A DNA stretch of 43,321 nucleotides from Thermoflexia bacterium (lineage in GTDB: Bacteria; Chloroflexota; Anaerolineae; B4-G1), in the NCBI GenBank assembly GCA_011192155.1, contig DUEK01000049.1, positions 1 through 43,321 on the forward strand, written 5' to 3'. Position numbers and translations under genes: made by a program. Shown piece by piece: positions 31,853 through 40,328 of this stretch. Below the pieces are notes generated by a model that searched no databases, was not told where the DNA came from, and was given only the letters and a program-made list of their open reading frames with translations. Position 1 is the first letter of the stretch. Every line of letters begins with the position of its first letter.

Positions 31853-32806
31853 TCAGCGGATGCGCAGGGGGGCAATGCCGCCGGCCTCAAAGCCGCAGGC
31901 CTGGTAGAACTCACGGGCGGCGGCGTCGCCCCGTGATGTATCCACCAGCAGGTGCGTGGCGCTGCGTTGGTCGGCCCGCTGTATGGCCGCCTCCAGCAGC
32001 GCCGCGCCGATTCCCTGACGCTGACATTTTGGGTCTACGGCCATATCGTCAATCAAAGCGCGCAGCCCGGAGAGAACGGGGACGAACGAGAGGGCGAGGA
32101 AGCCTACCGCCCGCCCGTCCACCTCGGCCACCAGCACGTCCAGCGCCAGGCTCTCGCGGAAGCGTTGCGCGGCCGCTCGCTTTGCCGGGTCGCTCAAACC
32201 TGCGTTTTGGGGGATCAAGGGCAGCAATTCCAGTATTCGCGCTTCATCTGCGGCGCGCGCCTCTCGGATGAGGATGTCGGGCGCGCCGGTGTGAGATTCG
32301 GGCGAGCGGCTGCGCGTCCAGCGCGCCAGTACCTGGCGGTGGGTACGAAAGGCCAATTGCTCCGGCAGATCGTCTGGGGGGAATACGCGCGCATCCTGGG
32401 CGTCATCTCCGGCCCGCAGTTCCCCGCCCACAGGGCGGGCGCGGTAAAAGATGATGAGGCCAGGCTGTACCGGCCCCTCCGGGAAGGAGTAGACGCCGAA
32501 TAATTCCAGCAGTTCGACCTCCAGCCCGGTCTCCTCTTGGCACTCTCGCACCGCTGCCTGCTCGACGCTTTCGTCGGCCTCAATGTATCCGGCCGGGAGC
32601 GCCCACCAGCCCACGAACGGCGGCTGGCCCCGTTGAACCAGGACGATACCGGTCTCCATCTCCACCAGCACGCCCGCGCCGGGCACCGGGTTGCGGTACA
32701 GGACAAAGCCGCAGGCGGGACAGGCCTGGCGAACCCTCCCCGCTATTTTGGCCTCTTCCGTTTCTGTCCCACAGCGGGGGCAGAAAGTGGTCGTTCTATT
32801 CTTCAT
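31853..32806 (-). CDS. Zinc-ribbon Nudix hydrolase fused to a GNAT acetyltransferase
   Basis: 317 residues. N-terminal zinc ribbon (CPRC...CPAC, residues 9-32), as in NudC-like and ADP-ribose Nudix enzymes; Nudix box around residues 72-94 (GYIEADES...RECQEETGL) complete with its glutamates; then from about residue 180 a GNAT domain (CQRQGIGAALLEAAI, REFYQACGF). Fusion of the two is unusual. The Nudix half resembles NADH pyrophosphatase-like or nucleotide-sugar enzymes that clear damaged nucleotides. The start ATG 32806 overlaps the preceding lipoprotein gene by 11 bases. Confidence 0.88.
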   Translation of the reverse strand: MKNRTTTFCPRCGTETEEAKIAGRVRQACPACGFVLYRNPVPGAGVLVEMETGIVLVQRGQPPFVGWWALPAGYIEADESVEQAAVRECQEETGLEVELLELFGVYSFPEGPVQPGLIIFYRARPVGGELRAGDDAQDARVFPPDDLPEQLAFRTHRQVLARWTRSRSPESHTGAPDILIREARAADEARILELLPLIPQNAGLSDPAKRAAAQRFRESLALDVLVAEVDGRAVGFLALSFVPVLSGLRALIDDMAVDPKCQRQGIGAALLEAAIQRADQRSATHLLVDTSRGDAAAREFYQACGFEAGGIAPLRIR

Positions 32807-33857
32807 TCTCTATCGTGGAATCCTGGTAGGGCTGCGAAATCAGTCGCGCCGCCATCTGCCGCCCGATCCACAGGCCCGCCAGCCCGACCATGATCAGCGC
32901 GGGCGCGCACAACCATTCCTGTGTGGTTCCCAGACCGATCCCACCTGCAACGAGCAGCAGGGCTATGCCCAGAATGAACCAGCGCTCTCGCAGGCGCAAG
33001 CGGCGCGCAATCGTGATCGCCGTTAGGCTCAGTATTCCGCCCAGGATGAGGGATGCCGCTGCCCAGGGCCCATTGCTGCGCGCCAACCAGAGGACGATGG
33101 GCGAGATTCGTTGCTGTTCTTGCGCCTGCACGCTGACGAATCCCTCTTGCCCCTGCCAGGCAAAGGTCTCGACGCGGTAGGGTTGCAGCAGCGGGCTGCC
33201 GGTCGCCGGGATGTCTTGCACGGTCTGGATGGCCGGTTGGCCTCCCCATTCTCCCACCGTCGTGCGAGGGCGCATCACGCCCGACAGTCTGCTACTGAAC
33301 GTCCCCAGGTTTGTCAGGTATGAATCTGGCTCGTAGGTGAATACGATCAGGTGGTCGGTGTAGTGCAGCGGCGTGACAAAGTCCCCTAGTTGGCTGTCTC
33401 CTTCCTCGGTGAAAATGAGCAATTCGGGAAAGCCGTCGCCGCTCAGATCGCGCAACTCGGCGCTGCCGTTGACGCCATCCAGTTGGCGGCTGTCGGTGAG
33501 GCTCCACGCTCCTCCGCGCTGGCTAAAGAGCATGGCGTAGGAATCGCCCAGGTATGATTGCTCTAGGGGGAGTTTGATGGTCAGGACTGCCAGCGCTTCT
33601 ACGAGGCCGTCGTCGTTGGCGTCCAGTTCGTAATAGCCGGCCGCTTCGTATCCGGCCTGGAGGAGGGGCTGGGCAAGCATGAGCGGCATCTGGTCAACCG
33701 CTGCGGCGGGGACGGGTCCCGGGGTTGCCTGGTTGCTGCATCCGACCAATAACAGGCTCAATACGACCACGACGGCGATTTCCGGTATTTTCGTCAATGA
33801 GAAACCAGGGTTTTTCCGAAAAACCCGGTTTCTTTTCCCGAATTTTGCTTTGTTCAT
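32796..33857 (-). CDS. Lipoprotein with Asp-box-like repeats and C-terminal membrane spans
   Basis: 353 residues from ATG 33857, which follows GGGAG; a GTG at 33878 overlaps the GH1 stop but has no ribosome site. The lipobox LLLVGC places the lipidated cysteine at residue 40. Residues 6-21 (from FGKRN to PGFSL) are encoded by a dispersed hairpin repeat, so the n-region is longer than usual. The body contains two DANDDG/DLSGDG calcium-type motifs (about 70 and 125) of the FG-GAP/VCBS kind; two or three hydrophobic spans follow near 265-330. Function unknown; an envelope sensor or structural role is plausible. Confidence 0.8.
   Translation of the reverse strand: MNKAKFGKRNRVFRKNPGFSLTKIPEIAVVVVLSLLLVGCSNQATPGPVPAAAVDQMPLMLAQPLLQAGYEAAGYYELDANDDGLVEALAVLTIKLPLEQSYLGDSYAMLFSQRGGAWSLTDSRQLDGVNGSAELRDLSGDGFPELLIFTEEGDSQLGDFVTPLHYTDHLIVFTYEPDSYLTNLGTFSSRLSGVMRPRTTVGEWGGQPAIQTVQDIPATGSPLLQPYRVETFAWQGQEGFVSVQAQEQQRISPIVLWLARSNGPWAAASLILGGILSLTAITIARRLRLRERWFILGIALLLVAGGIGLGTTQEWLCAPALIMVGLAGLWIGRQMAARLISQPYQDSTIENEE
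33800..33833. repeat. Hairpin repeat, copy 2, inside the lipoprotein gene
   Basis: AGAAACCAGGGTTTTT pairs with AAAAACCCGGTTTCT, one bulged A, loop CCG. Flanks (caatg before, tttcccgaatttt after) match the copy at 35-69. It encodes residues near the start of the signal peptide in frame. Confidence 0.75.
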
Positions 33858-33874
33858 CCCGCACGTCTCCCTGC

Positions 33875-35623
33875 TCACGCTGGCAGCAGCTCGGCCCGCA
33901 GCTTGGGCGCGTAGGCGTCAATGATCTGGGGGGTGATGGCGTTGGCCTGGATGACATTGGCATAGAGCGCGGCGCTGGGGCGCGGAGTGCGGGTCTGGGT
34001 CTCGGCGTCGAGCGCGATGAGACCAAAGCGCAGCGTCCACCCCTCAGCCCACTCAAAGTTGTCCGTCAGCGTCCAGTGATAGTAGCCCATCACAGGGTAG
34101 CAGAGTTGGATCGCGCGCCACATCTGATGCAGGTGGGTCAGGAGATAGCGCGGCCGCTGGTCGTCGTCATCGTCGGGGAGGCCATTCTCCGTGATATAGA
34201 TGGGCAGGTTGAGGCGCGCCAGGTGTTGAATGGAGCGGAACATGCCGTGGGGGTAGAACTCGCCGTAGCCGCCGTCGAGTAGTTCGGCGTCGTCGGCGTG
34301 CAGGCGGCGGCTAAAGAGCGTTTGGCGCTGCGCGCTATCAAAGGCGACCAGATCGCGGGTGTAATAGTTGAGTCCGATCCAATCGAGGGTGCGGCGCAGT
34401 TTCCAGGCCAGGCCAAAGCCCAGGGGCAGCATCCAGCGGCCTGTGGTCAGAGCGGTGAGGGGCGCTTGATTGTAGGCTCTGTCCGCCAGCCGGGCGACGC
34501 GCCGGTCCAGTGGCGAGCGCGGGTTGGCGGGGTCGAGGATGCGCACGTTGTGGGCCAGCCCCACGCGAGCGTTGGGTTGGATGGCGTGAATCTCTTTGTA
34601 GGCGGCGGCGTGGCCCAAGAGCAGATGGCGAATGACGCGCATCGCTGTTTTGAAATCAGACTGGCCGGGAGGAAAGTCTCCCTCCAGGTATCCCATATAG
34701 CCGTAGACGTTAGGCTCGTTGATAGTACACCACATATCGCAGTGCTGGCCCAACCGCTCGACGACGCGGCGGGTGAAGCGGGCAAAGAGCGCGACGGTCT
34801 CGGGGTTTTCCCATCCGCCCTGGTCGGCCAGCCAGCGGGGGTTGGTAAAGTGGTGGAGCGTGACCAGCGGCTCGATGTTGCGCGCCCGTAATTCTTGCAG
34901 CATGTGGCTGTAGCGCTCCAGGGCCGAGTCGTCGAATTCGCCAGGGCGCGGTTCGACGCGCGACCACTCAACCGAGAGACGCAGTGCGTTCACGCCTAAT
35001 GCGGCGGCGTGGCTAAAGTCGGTTTCGGTATTTTCCCACCAGTTACAGGCCAGGCCAGATTTGTGCCTCTCTTTGATGTGGCCCTCTTGTTGTTCCCAGG
35101 CCCACCAGTCGTTGCCGGTGTTGTTGCCCTCGACCTGGTGGGCGGCGGCGGCGACGCCCCATTTAAAGCCGGCGGGGAAGTGGAAGGTGGCTTGGGGCGT
35201 GGGGATTCTTTCTCCTGGTGAGGCAGCGTCGGTAGGACGTCCTACCTGTAGCGGTTCTACAGGTTGGATCTGAACCAGTGGTTCAATCTCTGCGGCGATC
35301 GCTTGCTTGAGAACGGACGTAGACGGCGGGCTTGCGACAGTCTTGACCGGGGTTTTTATGCCCGTGATCTCAATTCCTTCCTGGGCTGCCAGGGAGAGCG
35401 GTGTATCCTCTGGGCCGATTTCTTTCATCTCCGTCTGGGTCAGCAGGGGGAATAGTTCATCCTCTTCGTCTACATCTATTCCTTCCGCTTCCATATCTGC
35501 GAATGGGTCGTCACCCAGAATTTCGAGAGGTAGTTCCTCCTCTTCTTGGTCTATCCCTGCCATATCCAGGCCCTCAAGCGGGTCGTGGCCTAGTTTTTGG
35601 GGTTTCCGCTTGCTTTTAGCCAT
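33875..35623 (-). CDS. Family 1 glycosyl hydrolase (beta-glucosidase type) with acidic N-terminal extension
   Basis: 582 residues. The GH1 barrel occupies about 147-580: FPAGFKWGVAAAAHQVEG, LRLSVEWSR, the acid/base glutamate E303 in TINEPN, and the nucleophile E479 in YITENG. Both catalytic residues are present, so it should hydrolyse beta-glycosides. The first 146 residues are atypical: two copies of a 25-residue acidic unit (11-35 and 36-61, DP(L/F)..x..GID..EE pattern), then a Pro/Gln-rich stretch with no secondary-structure signal. No export signal. The start overlaps the ParA stop by eight bases. Confidence 0.92.
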   Translation of the reverse strand: MAKSKRKPQKLGHDPLEGLDMAGIDQEEEELPLEILGDDPFADMEAEGIDVDEEDELFPLLTQTEMKEIGPEDTPLSLAAQEGIEITGIKTPVKTVASPPSTSVLKQAIAAEIEPLVQIQPVEPLQVGRPTDAASPGERIPTPQATFHFPAGFKWGVAAAAHQVEGNNTGNDWWAWEQQEGHIKERHKSGLACNWWENTETDFSHAAALGVNALRLSVEWSRVEPRPGEFDDSALERYSHMLQELRARNIEPLVTLHHFTNPRWLADQGGWENPETVALFARFTRRVVERLGQHCDMWCTINEPNVYGYMGYLEGDFPPGQSDFKTAMRVIRHLLLGHAAAYKEIHAIQPNARVGLAHNVRILDPANPRSPLDRRVARLADRAYNQAPLTALTTGRWMLPLGFGLAWKLRRTLDWIGLNYYTRDLVAFDSAQRQTLFSRRLHADDAELLDGGYGEFYPHGMFRSIQHLARLNLPIYITENGLPDDDDDQRPRYLLTHLHQMWRAIQLCYPVMGYYHWTLTDNFEWAEGWTLRFGLIALDAETQTRTPRPSAALYANVIQANAITPQIIDAYAPKLRAELLPA

Positions 35624-36371
35624 TGCGAAGAATCCTCTCTACCAGAAGCGTATAGTCGGCTGCGGCGTTGCTGCGGGGCGAGTACTCGTAGATGGTCTGG
35701 TGGTGACTGGGTGCTTCTACGAGTTTCAAGCTTTTCCGAATTGGGTTAGCCACCTTGTGGCCGAAATGGCGTCGCAATATGCTCAACACCTCGCGGTCCT
35801 GTTGTACCCGGGCGGAAAAGATGGTGGGCAAGACGCAGTAGAGCCGGGCGCGATTTCTGGGTACTTGGCTGATGTCTTTGAGCCTTTGAATCACCTGCCG
35901 GATGCCTACCATAGCCAGGTAACTCATCGAGACCGGCACGACAAGCTCGCGGATGTATCGCAGCCCGCTCTCGCTCAAGAGGCTGACCGAGGGTGAAAAA
36001 TCAATCAGGATGTAATCATACCTGTCGTCAATGCTGCCTAGTTTGTCGGCCAGGATGTGCCGGACTATGCCGTTATCTTGCATGCGCCACATATTTCCTT
36101 CCGCCTGGAGCAGGTTGCCATCGCTGGGGATGAGATCAAGATTTTCTCGCGCCTGGACGATGCAGTCATTCAGGTTGGCCTGATCTAGCAATACGTGAGC
36201 CAGGGAATTGGTATAGCTCACACCCAGATATGTTGCCAGGCTGCCCTGAGCGTCCAGGTCAATGCAAAGGGTGCGTTTCCCACGCACGGCCAGTCCGGCG
36301 CCCAGATTGACGACCGTGGTCGTTTTTCCTGTGCCACCTTTGTAGTTTAACACGCCGACGCGTCTGCTCAT
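35616..36371 (-). CDS. ParA/MinD-type ATPase
   Basis: 251 residues from ATG 36371, which has GAGGG nine bases upstream; the reading frame is open to a TTG at 36500, but the family starts here. The deviant Walker A KGGTGKTTT (residues 11-18) with the signature lysine, Walker A' DLDAQGSLATYL and YDYILIDFSPS (Walker B) are present. ParA proteins position cargoes on the nucleoid or membrane as ATP-driven dimers. No ParB or parS-like repeats are seen nearby. It leads an operon with the GH1, lipoprotein and Nudix-GNAT genes. Confidence 0.92.
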   Translation of the reverse strand: MSRRVGVLNYKGGTGKTTTVVNLGAGLAVRGKRTLCIDLDAQGSLATYLGVSYTNSLAHVLLDQANLNDCIVQARENLDLIPSDGNLLQAEGNMWRMQDNGIVRHILADKLGSIDDRYDYILIDFSPSVSLLSESGLRYIRELVVPVSMSYLAMVGIRQVIQRLKDISQVPRNRARLYCVLPTIFSARVQQDREVLSILRRHFGHKVANPIRKSLKLVEAPSHHQTIYEYSPRSNAAADYTLLVERILRNG

Positions 36372-36535
36372 CTTGATTTCCCTCGGCTCGTCGTGTTGTA
36401 TTTCCAGGGCAGTGTCCTGGTATCCAGATGGGCCAATGTTATTGTAAAAAGTTGTTTGATCATTGTTATCCTCTCCCAGAAACAATTGTGTGTGTCGCAA
36501 TGCCCACCCCTGCTAGCATTTCTCCCCAGTTCTAC

Positions 36536-36541
36536 ATTATA
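36536..36541 (-). promoter_or_regulatory. -10 element of the ParA operon
   Basis: Perfect TATAAT on the minus strand (36541-36536). No clear -35. The leader to ATG 36371 would be about 158 bases. Confidence 0.5.
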
Positions 36542-36574
36542 GCGCAAAGTGAGAAAAATGCTATTGCCTACTTT

Positions 36575-36717
36575 TTGGTGATTACCCACATCTTACCACA
36601 GAGGCACGGAGGGTACAGAGAAAAACAAAAGTAGACTCTAAAACTCTGTGTTCTCCGTGTCTCTGTGGTGAAATTGTCGAGCCTGGAAAGGCGCTACAGA
36701 CATGTGGGTAATCACCA
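36575..36717. mobile_element. 143-bp MITE-like element with 9-bp target duplication
   Basis: Terminal inverted repeats GGTGATTACCCACAT (36577-36591) and ATGTGGGTAATCACC (36702-36716). GCCTACTTT flanks it at 36566-36574 and 36718-36726. Inside is a second long inverted repeat of the CCACAGAG.CACGGAG type. It lies between the divergent ParA and PIN/TRAM promoters. It is non-coding. Confidence 0.82.
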
Positions 36718-36770
36718 GCCTACTTTCCCTCTCTTTTCGCGACGTTGCCTTGTAAGGGATGTGGGCGACG

Positions 36771-36799
36771 TTGACTTTTGACAGTGAATGTGCTAAGAT
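36771..36799 (+). promoter_or_regulatory. Promoter of the PIN/TRAM-cysS-rlmB operon
   Basis: TTGACT (36771-36776), 17-bp spacer, TAAGAT (36794-36799) with TGC extension. It is about 250 bases upstream of the first gene, leaving a long leader. Confidence 0.65.
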
Positions 36800-36805
36800 A
36801 GCGAT

Positions 36806-36995
36806 GGTTTTGTCAATAGGTATTTATTTTTGCCCATTATATGATTTTGTTGTGTGTAATCATTGATTGTACTCGTTAATTCTACATCGCAAAGTCAATT
36901 GGCACAAGACTGGAATTTTAGTGCCAGTGCTACATTACAACCTGGGCGGAGTGCCTTTTGACAGGTGAGGGCCATTGCTGGCGCTCGCCTGTTTT
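36806..36995 (+). ncRNA. Candidate leader RNA/attenuator upstream of the PIN/TRAM gene
   Basis: The stretch between promoter 36771-36799 and hairpin 36961-36992 has no ORF. It contains GGCAC that can pair with either of two downstream GTGCC copies, suggesting alternative folds, and ends in a terminator-like hairpin. No known riboswitch or T-box consensus is visible. It could be an attenuator or a separate small RNA. Confidence 0.35.
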
Positions 36996-36996
36996 C
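36961..36996 (+). terminator. Terminator-like hairpin in the PIN/TRAM leader
   Basis: ACAGGTGAG (36961-36969) pairs with CTCGCCTGT (36984-36992), and inner GCCA pairs with TGGC around TTGC; TTTTC follows. The 54 bases from here to GTG 37051 contain the ribosome site AAAGGAGG. Confidence 0.6.
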
Positions 36997-37050
36997 ATTA
37001 TTCTCATTCAGGTTTTGCAGGTCAGGTCTCATTTATTAAAGGAGGTGCTT

Positions 37051-38100
37051 GTGAGTACGGAATTTATTTCTCGTATTATTGGTATGGTCGTGGGGGCTGT
37101 TGGTGGAGCCTTTGGGGGTATTTACATAGCAGACCGAGTGGCAGCCTCATCGCCATATCAATACGGGGTGCTTTTTTTGCTCGTCGGTGCGTTGGTTGGT
37201 CTGGTGTTGACGCCATACATAACAGTGTGGCCTTTCATGGCCTTGCGCAGGCGCATTCGCCAGGCGCCGGCCCAGCAAATCCTAGCCGTCGTGTTTGGCC
37301 TGATCGTTGGCTTGATCATCGCTGGCTTGGTCGCTTTTCCACTTTCGATGCTCCCGGAACCGTACAGTCAGATTTTACCCTTTGTCGCTGCCATACTCTT
37401 TGGCTATCTGGGAATCACGGTGATGATTACCCGCCAGCGCGATATTTTCAACATCGTTCGAGGACGGCTGTCGGGGGGAAGGGATGACCAAGGAGCCGAG
37501 GATGACTGGCATAGACCCGTGCTGTTGGATACCAGCGTCATCATTGACGGGCGCATTGCCGACATCAGCCGCACAGGCTTTATCGAGGGTGAAATGCTAG
37601 TCCCGCGCTTTGTGCTCAACGAGCTTCAACACGTCGCTGATTCTTCTGATAGCCTGCGCCGCAATCGGGGACGTCGGGGTTTGGAGATGCTGCGCCGGCT
37701 TCAGGATGAATCTATCACACCGGTGCGCATCACCGATATGGACGTCGAAGAGGTGCGTGAGGTGGACGACAAGCTGGTGGTGTTGGGGAAGCGGTTGCAC
37801 TGTCCCATTGTCACCAACGATTACAATCTCAACCGTGTGGCAGAGCTACAAGGTGTGAGAGTGCTCAACATCAACGAGTTGGCTAATGCCGTCAAGGCCC
37901 TCTTGCTCCCCGGCGAACCGTTGACCGTCAAGATCGTTCAGGTGGGGAAGGAGGTTGGCCAGGGAGTAGGATACCTGGATGATGGCACTATGGTTGTGGT
38001 GGCCGAGGGCAAGTCACACATCAACCAGAGAAAGGAAGTGATCGTGACCAAGGTACTGCAGACGGCGGCCGGTCGTATGCTTTTTGCTCGATTAGCATAG
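37051..38100 (+). CDS. Membrane-anchored PIN/TRAM domain protein (YacL-like)
   Basis: 349 residues from GTG 37051, directly after AAAGGAGGTGCTT. Four membrane spans (about 8-120) precede a PIN domain starting near 151 (LLDTSVIIDGRIADI, with acidic nuclease residues) and a C-terminal TRAM RNA-binding domain (about 280-345). In Firmicutes yacL lies upstream of gltX-cysE-cysS-rlmB; the order yacL-cysS-rlmB here preserves part of that. The protein is probably a membrane-bound RNA-processing nuclease; activity is inferred from the fold. Confidence 0.92.
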   Translation: MSTEFISRIIGMVVGAVGGAFGGIYIADRVAASSPYQYGVLFLLVGALVGLVLTPYITVWPFMALRRRIRQAPAQQILAVVFGLIVGLIIAGLVAFPLSMLPEPYSQILPFVAAILFGYLGITVMITRQRDIFNIVRGRLSGGRDDQGAEDDWHRPVLLDTSVIIDGRIADISRTGFIEGEMLVPRFVLNELQHVADSSDSLRRNRGRRGLEMLRRLQDESITPVRITDMDVEEVREVDDKLVVLGKRLHCPIVTNDYNLNRVAELQGVRVLNINELANAVKALLLPGEPLTVKIVQVGKEVGQGVGYLDDGTMVVVAEGKSHINQRKEVIVTKVLQTAAGRMLFARLA

Positions 38101-38124
38101 TAGGGATCAACGGAGGATGACGCA

Positions 38125-39582
38125 ATGAGCTTGCAAGTTTTCAACTATTTGACCCGCGAGAAGGAAACCTTCAAATCACTAGAAAGGGATTGCGTTGGAA
38201 TGTACGTCTGCGGCCCGACGGTGTACGATCACGCTCACCTGGGCCATGCCAAGTTGTACGTGGCTATGGACGTCATCGTGCGCTACCTGCGTTATCTGAG
38301 TTATAAAGTACGCTATGTGCAGAATATCACCGACGTGGGTCATCTCCTGGATAGCGGCGAGGATCGCATCATGAAGGGCGCCAGACGGGAGCGGGTCGAG
38401 CCGATGGAGGTGGTAGAGACTTACACCCGCTCATACTTCGAGGATATGGACGCGCTCGGGGTGGTGCGCCCCAATATCTCTCCTCGCGCCAGCGCTCACA
38501 TCCCGGAGCAGATCGAGATGGTCAAGTCGCTATTGGAAAAGGGGTACGCCTACGAGACGCCAGAGGGCGACGTCTATTTCTCGGTGGAAAAGTTCCCCGA
38601 GTATGGCAAACTCTCTGGGCGCAAGGTCGACGAGTTGGAGCCAGGGGCGCGGGTGGTGGTGCGGGAGGAAAAGCGCCACCCGGCCGATTTTGCGTTGTGG
38701 AAACACGCCGAACCGGAGCACATTTTGCGCTGGCCTTCTCCCTGGGGGTGGGGCTATCCGGGCTGGCACGCCGAGTGCACGGCTATGGCCACAAAGTACC
38801 TGGGAGAGACGATTGACATTCACGGCGGCGGGTTGGAGAATATCTTTCCCCACAACGAATGTGAACTTGCCCAGTCGGAGGCTGTCAATGGCAAACAGTT
38901 CGCCCGCTATTGGATCTTGGCCGGTTCTCTGACCGTCAACGGAGTCAAGATGAGCAAGAGTCTGGGCAACTTTCTCACCATCAAGGAAGCGCTCAAGCTC
39001 TACACCCCGGAGGCGATTCGGTTCTTTATCCTATCGAGCCACTACCGGGGGCCAATGGACTATAGCCGAGACGCGATGATGGCCGCCCAGCGAGGGGTCG
39101 AGCGGTTGCATAACACTGTGCGCGCGTTGCGGGCGCGGGCACAGCACTCGGTGCCTTCAGGCACAGCCGATCTCTCTTACATTGCCGATATTGACCCTCA
39201 TCGCGACGCGTTCATAGAAGCGATGAACGATGATTTCAACACACCCAGAGCCATCGCCGCCCTTTTTGACTTTAACAAAGAAGTGAACGCTCTACTGGCT
39301 TCGGAGCAGCCGGCGAGCCGGGGCACGCTGGCGGTGATAGACCGTCTCTATCGTGAATTGGGCGGACGGGTGTTGGGCATCATCCCCGATGACCTCACTC
39401 AAGACATCGGCGGTGAATTGGTCGAGGGACTGATGGACGTCATTTTGGGCATTCGTCAGCAATATCGCGCGGCCAGTGATTGGGATCAGGCGGACCTGCT
39501 GCGCCGACAGTTGGCTGGGCTGGGCGTTGTGGTTGATGACCGGCCTGATGGGACGGCCTGGCGGTTGGAGCGTGCTGGATGA
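38125..39582 (+). CDS. cysS: Cysteinyl-tRNA synthetase
   Basis: 485 residues. Class I synthetase with the HIGH motif HLGH (residues 38-41), KMSKSLGN near 270, and zinc ligands including C29 in VCGPTVYD, C in WHAECTA and HNEC. It attaches cysteine to tRNA-Cys. ATG 38125 follows CGGAGGATGACG. The stop overlaps the start of rlmB (ATGA). No missing parts; the length is normal. Confidence 0.97.
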   Translation: MSLQVFNYLTREKETFKSLERDCVGMYVCGPTVYDHAHLGHAKLYVAMDVIVRYLRYLSYKVRYVQNITDVGHLLDSGEDRIMKGARRERVEPMEVVETYTRSYFEDMDALGVVRPNISPRASAHIPEQIEMVKSLLEKGYAYETPEGDVYFSVEKFPEYGKLSGRKVDELEPGARVVVREEKRHPADFALWKHAEPEHILRWPSPWGWGYPGWHAECTAMATKYLGETIDIHGGGLENIFPHNECELAQSEAVNGKQFARYWILAGSLTVNGVKMSKSLGNFLTIKEALKLYTPEAIRFFILSSHYRGPMDYSRDAMMAAQRGVERLHNTVRALRARAQHSVPSGTADLSYIADIDPHRDAFIEAMNDDFNTPRAIAALFDFNKEVNALLASEQPASRGTLAVIDRLYRELGGRVLGIIPDDLTQDIGGELVEGLMDVILGIRQQYRAASDWDQADLLRRQLAGLGVVVDDRPDGTAWRLERAG

Positions 39583-40328
39583 GGGAAGTTCTCTACGGCC
39601 GGAACGCGGTTCGTGAATCGCTGCGGGCCGGCCGGCGTCAAGCGTACAAACTATTGCTGGCCGAAGGCGTCCGACAAACGGACATCGTCGGCCAGATTGT
39701 TTCTTTGGCCGAGCAAACCGGGGCGGTGGTGCAGCGCGTTGAGCGGCGCGATCTGAACCGGCTGGGCGACATCCACCACCAAGGTGTGGCGTTGGAGACG
39801 AGCCGCTATCCCTACAGTTCACTCGACGATATCCTGACACTGGCCCGGTCGCGCGACGAGCTTCCCTTGCTGCTATTGCTTGATTTGTTGAAGGACCCCC
39901 AGAACGTGGGGAGCCTGGTGCGCACAGCTGAGGCCGTGGGCGTGCACGGGATGGTGATTCAGCGACGGCGAGCGGTGGGCATCACGCCGGCGGTGGTGCA
40001 TACCTCGGCCGGCGCTGTGGAGCACATGCTGGTGGCGCAGGTGACCAACCTGGTGCGCGCTATCGAGAGCCTCAAAGAGCGCGACGTATGGGTGGCCGGC
40101 CTGGAAGCAGTGCGCGACGCTCAACTTTATCACCAGACTGACCTAAACGGTGCGCTCGCGCTGGTGGTGGGCAGCGAGGGGCAAGGGCTGCGGCGATTGG
40201 TGCAGGAGCGGTGCGACTTTCTCTTGCAACTGCCCATACTGGGCCGGGTCACATCGCTCAACGCGAGTGTGGCGGGGTCGGTGGTGCTCTACGATGCGCT
40301 GCGGCAGCGCCAGAGTGAACAGGCATGA
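39579..40328 (+). CDS. rlmB: 23S rRNA (guanosine-2'-O-)-methyltransferase RlmB
   Basis: 249 residues. N-terminal L30e-like substrate domain (1-75, YGRNAVRESLRAG) followed by the SpoU knot: DLLKDPQNVGSLVRTAEAVG (motif 1), LVVGSEGQGLRR (motif 2) and LNASVAGSVVLYDAL (motif 3). It should methylate G2251 in the peptidyl-transferase loop of 23S rRNA. It is coupled to cysS upstream and the flippase-like gene downstream by four-base overlaps. Confidence 0.95.
   Translation: MREVLYGRNAVRESLRAGRRQAYKLLLAEGVRQTDIVGQIVSLAEQTGAVVQRVERRDLNRLGDIHHQGVALETSRYPYSSLDDILTLARSRDELPLLLLLDLLKDPQNVGSLVRTAEAVGVHGMVIQRRRAVGITPAVVHTSAGAVEHMLVAQVTNLVRAIESLKERDVWVAGLEAVRDAQLYHQTDLNGALALVVGSEGQGLRRLVQERCDFLLQLPILGRVTSLNASVAGSVVLYDALRQRQSEQA

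Noticed and set aside
35616-36371. Plasmid or chromosome partition locus
   Set aside because: ParA is present but no ParB, no parS-like repeats and no replication gene were found.
36371-36500. Upstream TTG (36500) as the start of ParA
   Set aside because: The 43 extra residues are not family-like and a good ribosome site precedes ATG 36371; the upstream site is weaker. Not fully excluded.
36800-37050. T-box or known riboswitch ahead of the cysS operon
   Set aside because: No T-box consensus (AGGGTGGNACC) or recognisable riboswitch core is visible; reported only as a candidate leader.
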